A stretch of 64,000 bases of DNA from positions 2,541,501-2,605,500 of the forward strand of contig JBBBDQ010000348.1 of NCBI GenBank assembly GCA_037127315.1. Reading direction: 5' to 3'. Shown piece after piece: positions 10,716 to 20,558 of the stretch. This DNA comes from Ascarosepion bandense. Taxonomy: Eukaryota > Mollusca > Cephalopoda > Sepiida > Sepiidae. The first letter of the stretch is position 1. Each line of letters begins with the position of its first letter. The notes under the pieces were generated by a model that saw only the letters and a program-made list of their open reading frames with translations, was not told where the DNA came from and did not search any database. A program made the position numbers and the translations under genes.

Positions 10716-11048
10716 TACCTCATCTCAGAAATATAAGCAAAAGACAGATATGGGTAGAAAATAACTGGATCTTTCTAGCGCTTTCTGAAAAATTAAATCT
10801 CATTTAGTGCATATTTGTCACTGAACTGGATCTAACAAAAAAGATGAAAAATTGAATAATATGAATAATCCTTCCATCCACTTTTGAATTTTGAGCTCTG
10901 CTTCTACAATGCTTGCCAACCAAGACTAGAAACCACAGTCTGCATTACTGTTGTGCCGCGTCTTTGAGGATTAAGAAGATGGATTCATAGCAACAGTTTG
11001 GCTGGAGTTTCAACGAGTACCACTTTTCGCGACTTTCACCATTACGTT
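10716..11048. other. Unassigned sequence
   Basis: AT-rich; no recognised feature. Confidence 0.35.
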
Positions 11049-11190
11049 GGGGCACCTCGATGTGGTGCAATGGTTAGCAAGCTTGTCCCATCAAAACTTA
11101 TTGCAACTGAATAGTGAGTTCGATCCTCACTGGGTTCCCCCATACATTCGCGCTTGGGCTATATCTAAACGGCGCTTAGAAAATCTACAA
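11049..11190 (+). mobile_element. SINE family B (tRNA-derived)
   Basis: The head GGGCACCTCGATG is followed by the A-box-like TGGTGCAATGGTTAG and B-box GAGTTCGATCCTC. The body has TTGGGCTATATCTAAACGGCGCTTAG, which matches the copy at 19117-19250. The acceptor-like 3' arm is mutated here (GGGTTCCCC). Confidence 0.75.
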
Positions 11191-11434
11191 TCACCATTAT
11201 GTTTGACCGCGCGGAATTTCCTGTGTTTTTTTTTTTTTGAAAACCTTTCACTTTATAATGTCTTTTCAGATTACTAAAGAATGTATTAAATCTCCACTCT
11301 ATCAGTATAATAAAAATTATTGTGCAGATCAATTTTACATGTCTCGTATATAAATGAACGAACTGTCTATCCTAAGATTTAATATGCTTCTCCTTGCTGC
11401 CTATTACAATAGCGAAAACGTTTGTATTAGTTTG
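11191..11434. other. Unassigned sequence
   Basis: Contains a poly-T run at 11227-11238; otherwise nothing recognised. Confidence 0.3.
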
Positions 11435-11683
11435 TATAAATATCAGGAAGAGACAAATGAGGTTCCAAGGACACGTAATGAGGAAGGAAGGCCAGGAGAA
11501 GTTGATAATCACAGGTTGGATAAATGAGAGAAGAGACAGGGGAAAGCAATGCTAGTCGTCCTTGTTAGGTCTGAGCAAATGGTTGACTGAGCGGGTATGG
11601 AAAACATACCAAGAGAAAAATTATTGGGAGCAACAACAGTCAGAGACAAGTGGAAGCCTATGTCCTGAAGGGACACGGCACAT
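11435..11683 (+). pseudogene. C-terminal fragment of a second LINE type
   Basis: Broken frames read IRKRQMRFQGHVMRKEG, then LITGWI and KWLTERVWKT, then VRDKWKPMS. This matches the C-terminal tail of a common animal LINE reverse transcriptase (RKRQLKFLGHxMRKEGLENLxLTGxIxGKR type). The fragment stops at GGCACATGAAGAAGAAG, where it runs straight into the (GAA)n tract, so the tract is probably the element's simple-repeat 3' tail. Related fragments are at 48768-49015 and 51100-51515. Confidence 0.65.
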
Positions 11684-12040
11684 GAAGAAGAAGAAGAAGA
11701 AGAAGAAGAAGAAGAAGAAGAAGAAGAAGAAGAAGAAGAAGAAGAAGAAGAAGAAGAAGAAAAAGAAGAAGAAAAAGAAGAAGAAGAAGAAGAAGAAGAA
11801 AAAGAAGAAGAAGAAGAAGAAGAAGAAGAAGAAGAAGAAGAAGAAGAAGAAAAGAAGAAGAAGAAGAAGAAGAAGAAGAAGAAGAAGAAGAAGAAGAAGA
11901 AAAAGAAGAAGAAGAAAAAGAAGAAGAAAAAGAAGAAAAAGAAGAAGAAGAAAAAGAAGAAGAAGAAAAAGAAGAAGAAGAAGAAAAAGAAAAAGAAGAA
12001 GAAGAAGAAGAAGAAAAAGAAGAAGAAGAAGAAGAAGAAT
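11684..12040. repeat. (GAA)n tract, about 355 bp
   Basis: An almost pure GAA trinucleotide array with scattered GAAAAA variants, which become denser in the 3' half. Reading frames across it encode only poly-K/R/E, poly-F/S or poly-L. It directly follows a LINE 3' end. Confidence 0.95.
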
Positions 12041-12321
12041 ACTTTCATTCAGTAGAATTTTAACTTGCATTATTAGTTGAACAATATTTTAAAAATATAC
12101 CAGTACTTTTTGTGGCAAGTTGAAATTTCAACTTGTTGATTCTAAAAAGAATGTTTTTATAAATATCGATTCAAATAAATGGGGTGGCAATTATGTGAAA
12201 AGATAATAAACCCGCCGTACTGAATAATCACCGTAAAGTGAAGGAAAGTTGAATGAAAGAATCTAATGGTGCCAGCACTTGTATTTGTGGCGCAGGACTA
12301 CGAGAAAGATTTGTTTGCTGA
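12041..12321. other. Unassigned AT-rich sequence
   Basis: No recognised feature before the 145-bp array. Confidence 0.35.
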
Positions 12322-12792
12322 CATCGCCCGGTTCACACTACACCCACGTCTATTGAACAGATTAAGAGGCTCCTCCCTTGTTTCCTGTTTAGGATGTGGT
12401 TTCCGGCTTTCTCTTTTCCAATCTTCTCACCTTGTTTTTTTTTTTTCAATTGGAGTAGATAGACTAAACTATCGCCCGGTTCACACTCCACCCACGTCTA
12501 TTGAACAGGTTAAGAGGCTCGTCCCTTGTTCCCTGTTTAGGATGTGGTTTCCGGCTTTCTCTTTTCCAATCTTCTCACCTTGTTTTTTTTTTTTTTCAAT
12601 TGGAGTAGATAGATCTATCTATCGCCCGGTTCACACTCCACCCACGTCTATTGAACCGGTTAAGAGGCTCATCCTTTATTCCCTGTTTAGGATGTTTTCC
12701 GGTTTTCTCTTTTCCAATCTTTTCACTATTACGTAGCCCCCTGCACATCAGTGGTGTTACTGCCTTGCTCGTGGTGATACGATTAAAAAAAA
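12322..12792 (+). mobile_element. 145-bp tandem array with LINE-like tail (3 units)
   Basis: Units start at about 12322, 12471 and 12621. Each reads ATCGCCCGGTTCACACT, CCACGTCTATTGAACAGG, TTAAGAGGCTC, GTTTAGGATGTGGTTTCCGG, then a T run and CAATTGGAGTAGATAGA. The last unit passes into GTAGCCCCCTGCACATCAGTGG, CCTTGCTCGTGG and an A run. That end equals the 3' terminus of the jockey-type LINEs. The open frame across it is a repeat translation, not a gene. Confidence 0.85.
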
Positions 12793-13207
12793 ATGTATGT
12801 CGGATTTGCCGACAAGTATGTTTAATTGAATCATTCTTTATGCTTTATCATTCCGTTTTGGGGTTTCTCTACGGGGTTACTTAAAACCTAAATCGAAATA
12901 TTTTGAACACAATTGTATGCCTTCAAGTGAATATATTTTGAACGGAATTATATGCATTCACTATACTGTTAGGTTTTTTACTATAAAATATATATCTTTG
13001 TACTTTTATAGTGTATTTTATTTTGTTTGTTGCTTGAGGGCTCACTATTTACACATAGCTAGAATTCTAACATGCTAATACACAGAATGAGAGAGTGAAT
13101 CTGAGAATAAAAGCAATTTATAAGTCGTTTAAAACTATTCAACACCTTTTTATCAGTGGTCTTTATGTCGGATGTAGTTTATTGTAATAGCAGAGACTAG
13201 CCTGGGA
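12793..13207. other. Unassigned; contains a copy of low-copy repeat X
   Basis: The part at 13010-13205 resembles 24185-24385: a CTATTT..CCATAGCT/ACATAGCTAG block, then CTAACA and a GGATG(C/T)AGTTTAT block. The match is weak and the family is unidentified. Confidence 0.3.
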
Positions 13208-14064
13208 ATTTTAATTCTTCTAGAGCGAAGCTGCTATCAATTAACCACCATAGACAATCGCACTTACCTCCCATTAGCATGGAACAGGTTTCCCTCCCAG
13301 AGAGTAATACACTACGCCTCCTTGGCCTCACACTCTCATCGGACCTCAAGTGGAATGACTATATCGAATCCATTGCTAAATGCGCTGCTATAAAAATTGG
13401 TTCTCTGTGCAGGGCCCGGAAGTTTTTTTCCGTCTGAATCTATCCTACACATATATAAATCTACCATCCGCCCGTGTATTGAATACTGCTGCCTCATCTG
13501 GTCGGGTGCCCCTGCTATTCTCCTCGAGGTTCTTGACAAAATACAACGGATAGTCTGTAATGTGATCGATACCGACCTGGCAGACCGGCTGCAGTCACTC
13601 TATCACCGAGGTGACGTGGCTTCCCTGTGCCTCTTCTATAAATACTCTCACGGCTTATGCTCAAATGAACTTAGATCACTGGTGCCCCCTAGGCACGAGA
13701 TACTAGATTAGCAACTAGGTCCCACCCTCTTACAGTGATACCGATAAGATATAACCGCAATTTCTACTCCAACAGCTTCTTTCCTCGCACTTCCCGCCTG
13801 TGGAATTCCCTCCCACACGATTGCTTCCCCGACAGTTACAATCTCCAGGAGTTTAAATGCAAGGTCAACACACTAACTCGCATCCATTCTCTCAAACGCT
13901 CTTCCCATATGCCCAACCCTCAGCCTCGGTATTCTTACCCGTCTATTACACGCATTCTGATATTTCCTATATTTAACCTCTCTTTCTCTTCACCTTCCCC
14001 TATGTAACCCCCTGCGCAATAGTGGCAGTGAAATGCCTTGCTTGGGGGGGGTGATTAAAAAAAG
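13208..14064 (+). pseudogene. Jockey/CR1-type LINE, 5'-truncated, with 3' end
   Basis: It encodes the C-terminal third of the LINE polymerase: LRLLGLTLSSDLKWNDYIESIA from about 13312, CRARKFFP, STIRPCIEYCC, LDKIQRIVCNVIDTDLADR, then FKCKVN near 13860. A frameshift lies near 13425 and a stop near 13710. The 3' UTR is pyrimidine-rich and ends GTAACCCCCTGCGCAATAGTGG, CCTTGCTTGGGGGGGGTGATTAAAAAAA. The intact tail and lost 5' end are the usual outcome of target-primed reverse transcription. Confidence 0.88.
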
Positions 14065-14326
14065 TAGAAGGTGTTTCTGTGAAGTTTTCTTTTCATATTC
14101 GAACTAAAATAATCCCGTTAGGCTTCTTGTTTACTTTTCCAAGGGGGCTATTCGAAAGGCTATTGTGTCAAAGGTGAATTAAGGCATGAACGATATAATT
14201 CCATCACAAGAATAGTATGTTAATTAGACATTTCTCAAGTACTTTACAGAGCACAAATATTCGCTTGGGCCTTTAGAACATTTTTCTATAATTTTCGATG
14301 AGAGAAAATCAGTGGTTGCTTAATTT

Positions 14327-14327
<1 letters not shown>
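14065..14327. other. Unassigned sequence
   Basis: Nothing recognised between the LINE tail and the GATA array. Confidence 0.35.
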
Positions 14328-14368
<41 letters not shown>

Positions 14369-14391
14369 TGAACAGACTTAGATAGAGAGAG

Positions 14392-14444
<53 letters not shown>

Positions 14445-14455
14445 TGAACAGACTG

Positions 14456-14500
<45 letters not shown>

Positions 14501-14539
14501 TGAACAGACTGAGATAGATAGATAGATATGAACAGACTG

Positions 14540-14576
<37 letters not shown>

Positions 14577-14615
14577 TGAACAGACTGAGATAGATAGATA
14601 GATATGAACAGACTG

Positions 14616-14664
<49 letters not shown>

Positions 14665-14674
14665 TGAACAGACT

Positions 14675-14710
<36 letters not shown>

Positions 14711-14719
14711 GAACAGACT

Positions 14720-14761
<42 letters not shown>

Positions 14762-14771
14762 TGAACAGACT

Positions 14772-14829
<58 letters not shown>

Positions 14830-14839
14830 TGAACAGAAT

Positions 14840-14871
<32 letters not shown>

Positions 14872-14904
14872 CAGAGAGACAGAGAGACAGATAGACAGAG
14901 AGAC

Positions 14905-14965
<61 letters not shown>

Positions 14966-14977
14966 CGAACAGACTGG

Positions 14978-15045
<68 letters not shown>

Positions 15046-15085
15046 TGAACAGACTAAGATAGATAGATAGATAGATAGATAGAAT

Positions 15086-15139
<54 letters not shown>

Positions 15140-15140
15140 T
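14328..15140. repeat. GATA array with TGAACAGACT spacers
   Basis: About 810 bases of GATA tetranucleotide blocks of varied length are separated by a recurring TATGAACAGACT(G/A)A spacer (about 11 occurrences) and one GACAGAGA-rich patch near 14868-14905. The same spacer occurs in arrays at 27258, 57668 and 61285. Confidence 0.95.
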
Positions 15141-15294
15141 TAGTAGGTTGAATTACATAGATAATTACGGACAGAACGATATCGATGGAAACTGAGAAAA
15201 TTACAAAAATTAGACTATATTTATATGAACAAAGATAGATACACGTAGAAAAAATGGAGAATTACGGAGATAAGACAGCGTTAATATGATCAAA

Positions 15295-15295
<1 letters not shown>

Positions 15296-15344
<49 letters not shown>
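15296..15344. repeat. (TA)n microsatellite
   Basis: A pure TA tract of about 48 bases. Confidence 0.95.
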
Positions 15345-15346
<2 letters not shown>

Positions 15347-15394
15347 AGAAAGAGTCAGAGAAACAGGGGATGATAGCTGGTTATATTTTGACTA

Positions 15395-15715
15395 AGGTAC
15401 CACCCACGTCTATTGAACAGGTGAAGAGACTCATCCCTTGTTTCCTGTTTAGGATGTGGTTTCCGGTTTTTCTCTTTTCCAATCTTTTCACTCTTTTTTA
15501 TTTTATTTTATTTCTTTTTCAATTGGAGTAGATAGACTAAACTATCACCCGGTTCACATTCCACCTACGTCTATTGAACAGGTGAAGAGGCTCATCCCTT
15601 GTTTCCTGCTTAGGATGTGGTTTCCGGTTTTTCTCTTTTCCAATCTTTTCACTCTTACGTAGCCCCCTGTGCATCAGTGGTGTATTCGCCTTGCTTGGGG
15701 TGATATGATTAAAAA
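15395..15715 (+). mobile_element. 145-bp tandem array with LINE-like tail (2 units)
   Basis: Two units match the array at 12322. The second ends in CTTACGTAGCCCCCTGTGCATCAGTGG, CCTTGCTTGGGGTGATATGATT and an A run. The first unit is truncated at its 5' side, as in a LINE-like 5' truncation. Confidence 0.85.
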
Positions 15716-15751
15716 AATATATACGAATAGTCTGAAACACATATAATGTCC

Positions 15752-15814
<63 letters not shown>
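15752..15814. repeat. GATA microsatellite
   Basis: An uninterrupted GATA tract of about 62 bases. Confidence 0.95.
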
Positions 15815-15815
<1 letters not shown>

Positions 15816-16600
15816 TTCTCAAATGACATTAATTCTGACATAAACTAACTAATCATGAAATAATCTCATGGATTGACTAAAACAATTTGTAGCCAATTTG
15901 TAAGCCTGGTGCTTAATCTCGCGCTAGAAAAGACAATCTGATGAGAAAGCCATATTTAGCAACATAGTGATGGTAATCGAGAGAAAAGAACATTCGAGAT
16001 TACCGAGTCCCTGTGTCACAAGTGAATTGATGTCAAGTGTTGGTCATGCAAAAGAAATAAGATATTACATGCGATAATTTTCCATTATTCACCAAAAATA
16101 CTCTCCCAGATTTTCCGTTGACGAACGACAAACCCGGAAATAGAAGAACTGACAATGACTCTTGCCGATTCCATTTTCGACAAGCAGAATTGGCACAAAT
16201 GAGACTCGGGTTTATTCTCGATTCAAAATAGAACTGACAGAAGAGTTTCTAAACTTAGAACGACGTTTTTGCTTTCGTTTTCATTCGTTCCGCTTTCATA
16301 CTTGGCGTCTTTTCCTTATGTTAATATATTCAAGATTGCAACAATGTCCGTTTATTTTATTTTTGTTACCTTATGTCCTTTGATATTCTGAAATTAAGAA
16401 GTTTCTTTAATAACATTTCGCCGCACAATTTGATGCTATGAATTATGCCGTAGTTTTATTTATTAGATCAGAATTATGGATGGGTAGCCGCTTCCATAAA
16501 CAGTAGATGCTGCAAGTTTCCATATAAGACCTCAAAATTTCGATTAAATATTACAGTGTAGGCTTGCTACAATTCCAGGCAGAAAACCCAATCTTCAAGT
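15815..16600. other. Unassigned sequence
   Basis: A 73-codon plus-strand frame at 16162-16383 has no recognisable domain. No repeats were identified. Confidence 0.35.
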
Positions 16601-16634
16601 CACACACAAACACACACACACACACACACGCATG

Positions 16635-16671
<37 letters not shown>

Positions 16672-16780
16672 TTTTTACAATGGGTAATAGATATTTCAAC
16701 GCATATTACGGCTCGTCTGACGAGTCGCAATATGCGGGGAAATATGTATTACCCGTTGTAATAACCTAAAATCTTTTCTA
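16601..16780. mobile_element. Compact palindromic foldback element with microsatellites
   Basis: A (CA)n, (TA)n, (TG)n run at 16606-16670 precedes a palindrome at 16672-16780. Its arms read TTACAATGGGTAATA and TATTACCCGTTGTAA around a centre GGCTCGTCTGACGAGTC. The arms belong to the same family as the widely spaced arms at 4734-4941 and 5524-5732. Confidence 0.7.
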
Positions 16781-16882
16781 AATTATATTACACTGTTAAA
16801 TTTAATAAATGAATTTAACATTGAGTTCTTTTGAGTTCGTCTCTATCGGAATGTACCTGAATAGTATACCAAGTGTGCTACG

Positions 16883-16916
<34 letters not shown>

Positions 16917-17116
16917 CAATAAATTTATTTTAAAACCCGTCTCGTAAAACCAAAATGGAAACCAAAAAAGAAACAAACTAAGTACTTGAACATAACTCAA
17001 AGTACTCGTCGAAATAAAAGAAAACCCGAGACGAGAATCCTAACACTTGCCAACTTGCCCTGACGATCCGTTAGGTGAAACCTAGGAAGGTCTGTTGGCT
17101 CTAGGTTAGATTTATA

Positions 17117-17158
<42 letters not shown>
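16883..17158. mobile_element. Foldback family F1, single-arm copy between TA tracts
   Basis: TA tracts at 16883-16914 and 17119-17158 flank an F1 copy. It holds the AACCCGAGACGAG flank and one arm, GATCCGTTAGGTGAAACC then GTTGGCTCTAGGTTAG. The second arm of the palindrome is missing. Confidence 0.65.
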
Positions 17159-17160
<2 letters not shown>

Positions 17161-17689
17161 AAAAATTAAGACAGACGCGTTATTGCATGGTAATTCGGAA
17201 GTATAGGCCTATTTCAGGCGAGCCATCTTCAACTTCCGTCTTTATTCAACGAAAGATTCTACATGAATGGGATTCACAAAAACCTAACCTGGCGAATAAA
17301 AAATAAAATAAAAACATATAAGATTATAAGAATATAACTGTCGCTCCCCTAAAAAAGAAAATAAGAACAATCCATCCGTTTGTCGAACCCACAGACATTC
17401 CTACAGAATCATATGTAAAAGTCGCATAGAAACCACACCAGTTAACACGTCAAGAAGCTAATTCATCGCCCCTAACCAAAGTTGATGCCGCCTGCCCAGC
17501 GGTCAGTGTCGAAGTCAGTTCGAGGGAAGCGGGTGGGTCAGACGAGAAAGAGGTGGTGATAAAGAAAAGAGAAGAAAGGAAAGACAGGAGAGAGGGAGAA
17601 ATAGAGCTTTACATCCTTAATTTAAAGGAACCTCATGATTCTATTTAGATTTATTTGTTTTAACTTGTATTTTTTTCCTTTTTACAAAT
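17159..17689. other. Unassigned; possible Penelope-like end
   Basis: The start (GGTAATTCGGAAGTATAGG, GGCGAGCCATCTTCAACTTCC) resembles the hairpin ends of other elements here, but there is no second copy in the window to prove it. The remainder shows nothing recognised. Confidence 0.25.
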
Positions 17690-17935
17690 GTATTAATATT
17701 AAAGTTTTCTCGTTTAAAATATAATGCTCGTAATATTTTTTCTCTAAAAATGTATTATCGGTAATATTTAACAGTGATGTATGGCTGGAATTAATTATCA
17801 TCAGAAATGTATTGCTGGTAATAATTTTCCTTCAAAAATGTATTGTTTGTAATATTTTTCGAAAGAAAAATTTTATTCCCCAGAAATGTATTGCGAGTAA
17901 TTTTTACTACAAGCCCTTTATGTTTAAAATAATTT
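17690..17935 (+). repeat. Degenerate AT-rich minisatellite, about 32-bp unit
   Basis: Repeated words of the type AAAAATGTATTGCTGGTAAT and ATTTTTCTTC recur about every 30-40 bases. The same unit occurs at 23990-24170 and, inverted, at 26060-26160 and 28650-28980. Confidence 0.65.
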
Positions 17936-17950
17936 AGGAACTTATTCAGA

Positions 17951-18055
17951 TATATATATATATATGCGTGTATGTGTGTGTGTGTGTGTGTGTAGATCTA
18001 GCTAGCTAGCTAGCTAGCTAGCTAGCTAGCTAGCTAGATAGATAGATAGATAGAA
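17951..18055. repeat. Compound (TA)(TG)(AGCT)(GATA) microsatellite
   Basis: A TA run and a TG run are followed by about 44 bases of the self-complementary tetramer AGCT, which then changes directly to GATA. Confidence 0.95.
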
Positions 18056-18600
18056 AGAAAGAAACAACAGTGTGGAGCTATATATGAGTTCAGATAGATT
18101 ACAATGCCTTTTAAATATTATCTAAAATCATATACTGAATTAACATTTTAGACACTCTTTATTTATATTTATTACGGTCCGTGATAGACGATGGCAGCAA
18201 GATAGGTGTGATCCTAGTATATACATAAAGTTTACGTCTAAGGCTACAGTACTTACATTTAAAAAGATATGATTACAGAATGGGATGAATTTGTAATAAT
18301 AGATTGAGAACGCCACTGGAAACTACGTAAACTTAAGGAATCAGCACATATGTTAAGCTACAAATATCTCCTAAGATTAACACAATATGGGAACCAGTAA
18401 TACGGAGTGCCAGAGAAAATCATTAGTGTCAAAAATTGCAATATGAGCTCTGGGAAAAATACTAGAGAAACCATTAACACCAAAAATACTAGAGAAAACC
18501 ATTAACATAAAAAAAATTGCAATATGAACTCTGGTAAAATAAGGGTTACTGGACATTAGGTTTATAAGTACCAAAAATTCAGTTGTTCGTGTCCTTAAAG
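18056..18600. other. Unassigned; small local duplication
   Basis: Near 18400-18545 the words AGAGAAA(A)CCATTAACA and AAATTGCAATATGA(G/A)CTCTGG are repeated. Otherwise nothing recognised. Confidence 0.4.
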
Positions 18601-18805
18601 GACACGTTGGTTAGTTCCTGTGATTTGACCCAAAAAGTTGTGAGTTCAATATCATGCTACAGCAGTGGTGAACTTGCAGGGTTAGAGGGAGGTAACTCAT
18701 GACTTCCAATGAGTGATTATAATAATAAAGGATTTGTTTCGAAATTCCTAGCACCGTCTTAAAAATAGCAACAAAGATAACGACAATAGTTCGAATAATG
18801 TAAAT
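18601..18805 (+). mobile_element. SINE family C, internally deleted
   Basis: The copy has the GTTAGTTCCTGTGATTTGACC head, the box-B-like GTTGTGAGTTCAATATC, TTGCAGGGTTAGAGGGAGGTAACTCATGA and AAATTCCTAGCACC. It then jumps to the CGAATAATGTAAATACTGTA tail, losing most of the CCTGAAGAAGG module. Confidence 0.75.
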
Positions 18806-19116
18806 ACTGTATATGATTATAGAGTTACGCTATGTTTGAGGTGTGGTATTTTGTGGTGCTGAGGTTAACTTTAGCTCCATAGAAAGCCAAAATTCACATG
18901 TAAGAGGGCCGAGAGATGTTTTGTGTAATCATAGACTGCTTATATAAATCACCGTAATGAACGTTCTTTTGGCCAAACAGTAAGATGCTAAACACCCAAG
19001 TAAAAAAAAAGGTCTTTGGTAGAATTTAGCTCTTTATCATTGATATTATTAACGAGCATCGAGTATTTCTAACATCCAGTATATCAACTTATATATCTAC
19101 CTAGGTGTATCCACTT
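18806..19116. other. Unassigned sequence
   Basis: No recognised feature. Confidence 0.3.
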
Positions 19117-19250
19117 GGGCACCTCGATGATGTGTAATGATTAGAAAACGTGTCTCGCTGGAGAATCATTACGATTGAGTAGTGAATTCGATACTCACTA
19201 GGTGCCCCGTATATTTGGCCTTGTATCCCATCTAAGTTGCGCTTGGAAGA
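19117..19250 (+). mobile_element. SINE family B with intact tRNA-like acceptor stem
   Basis: The 5' GGGCACC at 19117-19123 can pair perfectly with GGTGCCC at 19201-19207. Between them are an A-box-like GTGTAATGATTAG and B-box GAATTCGATACTC. The tRNA-like part is about 91 bases, in the range of tRNAs with a long variable arm. The body GGCCTTGTATCCCATCTAAG matches the copy at 11049. Confidence 0.75.
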
Positions 19251-19449
19251 ATATCTTAGGTGTATCAACGTCGTAAATATATAACAATAAGAAAAGTAGC
19301 AAGAGATGTGCATGTGAAGGTCGTATAGGTTAAAAACCATATTGACTGACATGCGTTTCGCTTTGATATACTTGTTCAACAAGAGCGGACGTAGATAATT
19401 CCTGATGGGACTTGCGGTTAGCCACTTAATTACCATATGTGACACACAT
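19251..19449. other. Unassigned sequence
   Basis: Nothing recognised. Confidence 0.3.
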
Positions 19450-19690
19450 TTGAGCGATCATGTCTCTAAAGAGACATAACGGACTGGGCATTATTTTTTT
19501 TACCCTAGTATGTTGTCATTGATTCCTGTGGTAAATTCGTTGCAAATCAAGGCTATTTAACCCATTGCTGTAAGGAGAAAACCAGCTTATATGATTTCAT
19601 ATGATATTAATAAGTAGTAATTAGTGAGGGATCCGTTATTACTTCATAACAATAGGTAATTTATCCCCCACTTTATGAGCATTATCTCTA
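19450..19690 (-). mobile_element. SINE A tail joined to palindromic head (family A2)
   Basis: The 19450-19590 part matches the SINE A tail on the minus strand (GATCATGTCTCTAAAGAGACAT). Instead of a tRNA-like head it continues into TAAGTAGTAATTAGTGAGGGATC, ACTTCATAACAATAGG and CCCCCACTTTATG. That block forms a hairpin (AGTGAGGGATC with ATCCCCCACT). The same join occurs at 25358-25655 and 39046-39240. Confidence 0.7.
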
Positions 19691-19720
19691 CTTACGTTTG
19701 CAATTATTATATATATACAT

Positions 19721-20468
19721 TAATCATATCACCCCGAGCAAAGCGGTAACGCCACTGATGTGCAGGGGGCTACATAGGAGTGAAAAGATTGTAAAAGAGA
19801 AAACCGGAAACCGCATCCTAAACAGGAAACAAGGGACCTGTTCAATAGCCGTGGGTGGAGTGTGAACCAGGCGATAGTTTAGTTTATCTACTCCAATTGA
19901 AAAAAAGTGAGAAGATTGGAAAAGAGAAAACCGGAAACCGCATCCTAAACAGGAAACAAGGGATGAGCCTCTTCACTAGACGTGGGTGGAATGTGAACCG
20001 GGCGATAGTTTAGTCTATCTACTCCAAAAATTGAAAAAAAAAAGAAAAAAAAAAGATAAAAAGTGAGAAGATTGGAAAAGAGAAAACCGGAAACCGTATC
20101 CTAAACAGGAAACAAGGGATGAGCCTCTTCACTAGACGTGGGTGGAATGTGAACCGGGCGATAGTTTAGTCTATCTACTCCAATTGAAAAAAAAAAGAAA
20201 AAAAAAGAAAAAAAAGTGAGAAGATTGGAAAAGAGAAAACCGGAAATCGCATCCTAAACAGGAAACAAGGGATGAGCCTTTTAACCTGTTCAATAGACGA
20301 GGGTGGAGTGTGAACCGGGCGATAGTCTAGTCTATCTACTCCAATTGAAAAAAAAGTGAGGAGATTGGGAAAGAGAAACCGGAAACCGCATCTTAAACAG
20401 GAAACAAGGGATGAGCCTCTTCACCTGTTCAATAGACGTGGGTGCAGTGTGAACCGGGCGATAGATAT
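19721..20468 (-). mobile_element. 145-bp tandem array with LINE-like tail (5 units)
   Basis: On the minus strand this is the same array as at 12322 and 56383. The tail (TTAATCATATCACCCCGAGCA on the plus strand) lies at 19721-19780. Five units follow, separated by A-rich spacers of varied length (AAAAAAGAAAAAAAAAAG type). Variation between units is greater than in the 56383 array. Confidence 0.88.
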
Positions 20469-20469
20469 T

Positions 20470-20558
20470 CAGTCAGTTTAGTGCCATACGTGATACAAGC
20501 TTGAATGATCGCTTCGTGATAGAGATATGACTGACTAGACCGAAGATTTTCCAGTAAA
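20470..20558 (-). mobile_element. SINE A tail fragment
   Basis: CAGTCAGTTTAGTGCCATACGTGATAC and a GAGATATGACTGACTAGAC block match the minus strand of the SINE A tail. The fragment is wedged exactly between the 145-bp array and the 5'-truncated end of the next LINE. Confidence 0.7.

Noticed and set aside
11509..12080. Frames of 149 to 179 codons encoding poly-F/S, poly-L and poly-K/R
   Set aside because: They translate the (GAA)n tract in different frames and have no independent coding evidence.
14328..15140. Regular spacers between repeats, considered as a CRISPR array
   Set aside because: The repeats are tetranucleotides of variable length and the spacers are one recurring sequence; there are no cas genes, and the surroundings are animal repeats.
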